Part shown: positions 62,090 to 64,000 of the stretch, one piece after another
How positions within the stretch are numbered: the stretch's first letter is position 1
How the letters are laid out: each line of letters starts with the position of its first letter
Assembly: GCA_963676335.1 (NCBI GenBank)
Contig: OY781057.1
Span: 558,001 to 622,000 of the forward strand
DNA: 64,000 nt
DNA from: G963676335 sp963676335
GTDB taxonomy: Bacteria > Pseudomonadota > Alphaproteobacteria > Rickettsiales > Rickettsiaceae
Direction of reading: 5' to 3'
Notes under the pieces: model-generated
What the model saw: only the letters and a program-made list of their open reading frames with translations
What the model was told of the DNA's origin: nothing
Databases searched by the model: none
Translations under genes and position numbers: made by a program

Positions 62090-64000
62090 GTGAATAATTT
62101 ACCTCAGTTATCAGCGGCGGATCCTAAAACATCTGTATGGGTTTCTGCCTCTGCTGGTACTGGAAAAACAAAAGTATTAACAGATCGAGTACTAAGGCTT
62201 TTATTAGACGGTGTGAGCCATGAGAAAATATTGTGTTTAACATTTACTAATACCGCAGCTGATGAAATGTTATGTCGTATAAATAAGAGCATTGAAAAAT
62301 GGTTTACAAGTGATATAGATACTACTATTAAAGATTTAGAAAAGTTATTAGGGAGCCCTCCTAATGTTCAACATATTACTAGGGCTAGAGGATTATTTTC
62401 TGTATTATTTAATAATTCGAATCAGATAAAAATACAAACAATACATTCATTCTGTCAAGCAATTTTGACTAAATTTCCTATCGAAGCTAATATATCTCCT
62501 AATTTTAAAATTATGGATAATTTGGTTGCGCCGCAGATTGTTTGTAATATCGTTAAAGAGTTATTAACCAATTCTGATGCAATTATATCTGAAACTATTC
62601 AATTCTTTATTTCAAATTTTCATGAATATACAATTAAGGATTTAGTTTATGAAATTATAGCATGTAAGTATAAATTTCAAAATTTATTATCTCAATATAC
62701 ATCAATAGAAAATTATATATCTATCATTATACCAAAAATTAATATAAATGATATTATTTTAAATTTTTTGAAAACCTTAAAAAGGTATACATTTATTTTT
62801 AATAAAGAACTTGAAAATTATGTATGTTTACCAATAGAAGAGCAAATTAATAAATTTGATATTTTAATTAAAATATTTCTTACTGAAAAAGGAGAGCCAA
62901 GACAAAAAATATATACTAAAAAATTTTCAGAAGAACATCCAGAATTTGTATTGATTTTAGAGCAAATACAAAAAGAGTTAATAAAAATTGTAGAAGAGAT
63001 AAAAAATTTTAAAACAATTTTATTTACTATGCATCTTTTAGGATTAGCTATACATGTCATAGACAAGTATGAATTTTATAAAAATTTGCATAATTATCTT
63101 GATTTTAATGATTTAATTTACATAACTCAACATTTATTCTCTCAAAATGCAGCAAAAGAAGTGGGATTATATAAACTAGATGGTGGAATTGAGCACCTAT
63201 TAGTTGATGAAGCGCAAGATACAAGTTCAGAGCAATGGAAAATTATTAAAATATTAATTTCAAATTTATGCTCAAATAATAATGAAAGGAATAAAACTAT
63301 TTTTGTAGTTGGGGACGATAAGCAGTCAATTTATAGTTTCCAAGGAGCAAACTTACTAAGTTTTTATGAAGCCCAAAAAAATTTAGCAGATAATATGCAT
63401 AATGTTTCTCGGGCATATAAAATGATTGATTTAATATATTGCTATAGATCTACAAAAGCAATTTTAGATTTTGTTTATTCTCTTTTTGACCATATCCAAC
63501 AAAATATTTCGTGGGCATTCGAAAATAAAAATACTAAATTAATTAGTAATAGGCCAGAGGATCCAGGTAGAGTAGAAATATGGCCTATTTTTACTAATCC
63601 TAAGGAAAAAAAAATATTTTGGCCCATTGTGTCTGATCAAGAATTAGATATTGTTTCTGCTAGAAAAGCTATGGCTCAAAAGATAGCACAATATATTTCT
63701 GATTTATTGAAAAAGAACATTATTTTACCATCTACGCAAAAATGTATAACGTGTAATGATATAATGATACTAGTGCGTAAACGTGATGATTTTACTTTAG
63801 AGCTTATCAAGCAAATAAAATTCTATAAAATAAAAGTTGCTGGTTTAGATCGTATAAATCTAAAAGAAAATATAAGTGTATTGGATATAATGTCTATAGC
63901 AAAATTTATTATTACTCCATGGGATGATCTTAATTTAGCTGGATTGCTTAAATCTCCGTTTATAGGAATAAGCGAAGAGTATTTATATAAGTTATCTATA
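62090..64000 (+). CDS. addA: Double-strand break repair helicase AddA, cut by window edge
   Basis: Reading from GTG 62090 gives an uninterrupted frame of 637 codons that runs off the right edge. The Walker A motif SASAGTGKTKVLTDRVL lies near residues 20-36, LCLTFTNTAADEM (motif Ia) near 46-58, and Walker B LLVDEAQDTSSEQW near 366-379; GDDKQSIYSFQGA (motif III) is near 408. This is the alphaproteobacterial AddA architecture; the nuclease domain would be C-terminal, outside the window. addB would often precede it; the gene before it here is sixA. Confidence 0.9.
   Translation, partial: MNNLPQLSAADPKTSVWVSASAGTGKTKVLTDRVLRLLLDGVSHEKILCLTFTNTAADEMLCRINKSIEKWFTSDIDTTIKDLEKLLGSPPNVQHITRARGLFSVLFNNSNQIKIQTIHSFCQAILTKFPIEANISPNFKIMDNLVAPQIVCNIVKELLTNSDAIISETIQFFISNFHEYTIKDLVYEIIACKYKFQNLLSQYTSIENYISIIIPKININDIILNFLKTLKRYTFIFNKELENYVCLPIEEQINKFDILIKIFLTEKGEPRQKIYTKKFSEEHPEFVLILEQIQKELIKIVEEIKNFKTILFTMHLLGLAIHVIDKYEFYKNLHNYLDFNDLIYITQHLFSQNAAKEVGLYKLDGGIEHLLVDEAQDTSSEQWKIIKILISNLCSNNNERNKTIFVVGDDKQSIYSFQGANLLSFYEAQKNLADNMHNVSRAYKMIDLIYCYRSTKAILDFVYSLFDHIQQNISWAFENKNTKLISNRPEDPGRVEIWPIFTNPKEKKIFWPIVSDQELDIVSARKAMAQKIAQYISDLLKKNIILPSTQKCITCNDIMILVRKRDDFTLELIKQIKFYKIKVAGLDRINLKENISVLDIMSIAKFIITPWDDLNLAGLLKSPFIGISEEYLYKLSI

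Overview
This AT-rich window (roughly 30 percent G+C by eye) reads as a chromosome segment of a Rickettsiales bacterium, most likely a member of Rickettsiaceae. The evidence is the gene content: a DUF2610 protein, a biotin-dependent acyl-CoA carboxylase alpha subunit, gene-transfer-agent-type portal and terminase genes with no other phage genes, a stand-alone SpoT-like hydrolase, AddA, an M16 protease, a class A PBP with a full Mur set, and reduced housekeeping operons. KdsD/KpsF, a lipid-A-exporter-type ABC transporter and RfbA point to an LPS-bearing envelope, which argues against Orientia. I cannot name the species.

Layout. 1-274 holds the start of pepA, cut by the window edge. 357-1706 carries two unrecognised ORFs. 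1866-6261 (minus) is an envelope operon: cpoB, a YfgM-like protein, bamB and an MsbA-like exporter. 6388-9529 (plus) is rfbA and mrcA. 9551-16960 (minus) is one long, tightly packed operon: murC, mscS, murB, ddl, ftsB, rnd, kdsD and a glycosyltransferase. 17056-22825 (plus) is rpoH, GTA portal, a small protein, terminase large subunit and comEC. 22833-28840 (minus) is ftsZ, rodA, a DUF2610 protein, a GlnH-like binding protein, a Kef-type antiporter and an SH3 protein. 28953-37610 (plus) holds a glycosyltransferase, an M16 peptidase, dnaJ, rpmI-rplT, a nitronate monooxygenase-like protein, truA, xerC, a yraN-type gene and four tRNA genes; a fifth tRNA follows at 37635.

37.7-44.2 kb is the accessory part: a palindromic repeat, a SpoT-like hydrolase, a TPR remnant, a Ulp1/CE-clan protease with a degenerate second domain, and a 1216-residue inverse autotransporter with a Q/E-rich passenger. 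These are the best candidates for host-interaction functions. 44.2-64.0 kb returns to housekeeping: recD2, ruvC, a hydrolase, murF-mraY, a solitary atpF, perM, a DUF2066 protein, grpE, rph, accC/pccA, mnmG, dacA, a DsbA-like lipoprotein, sixA and addA (cut by the right edge).

Together the genes describe an intracellular bacterium that keeps peptidoglycan synthesis (MurB, MurC, MurF, Ddl, MraY, PBP1A, RodA, FtsZ, DacA) and outer-membrane upkeep, plus a small set of secreted proteins. The non-routine signals are a tRNA-Ile with a UAU anticodon, a fourfold tandem repeat of the ddl Shine-Dalgarno sequence at the murB/ddl junction, a palindromic repeat family found only between convergent genes, an xerC with no ordinary start codon, and the Ulp1-like protease with a decayed domain copy.
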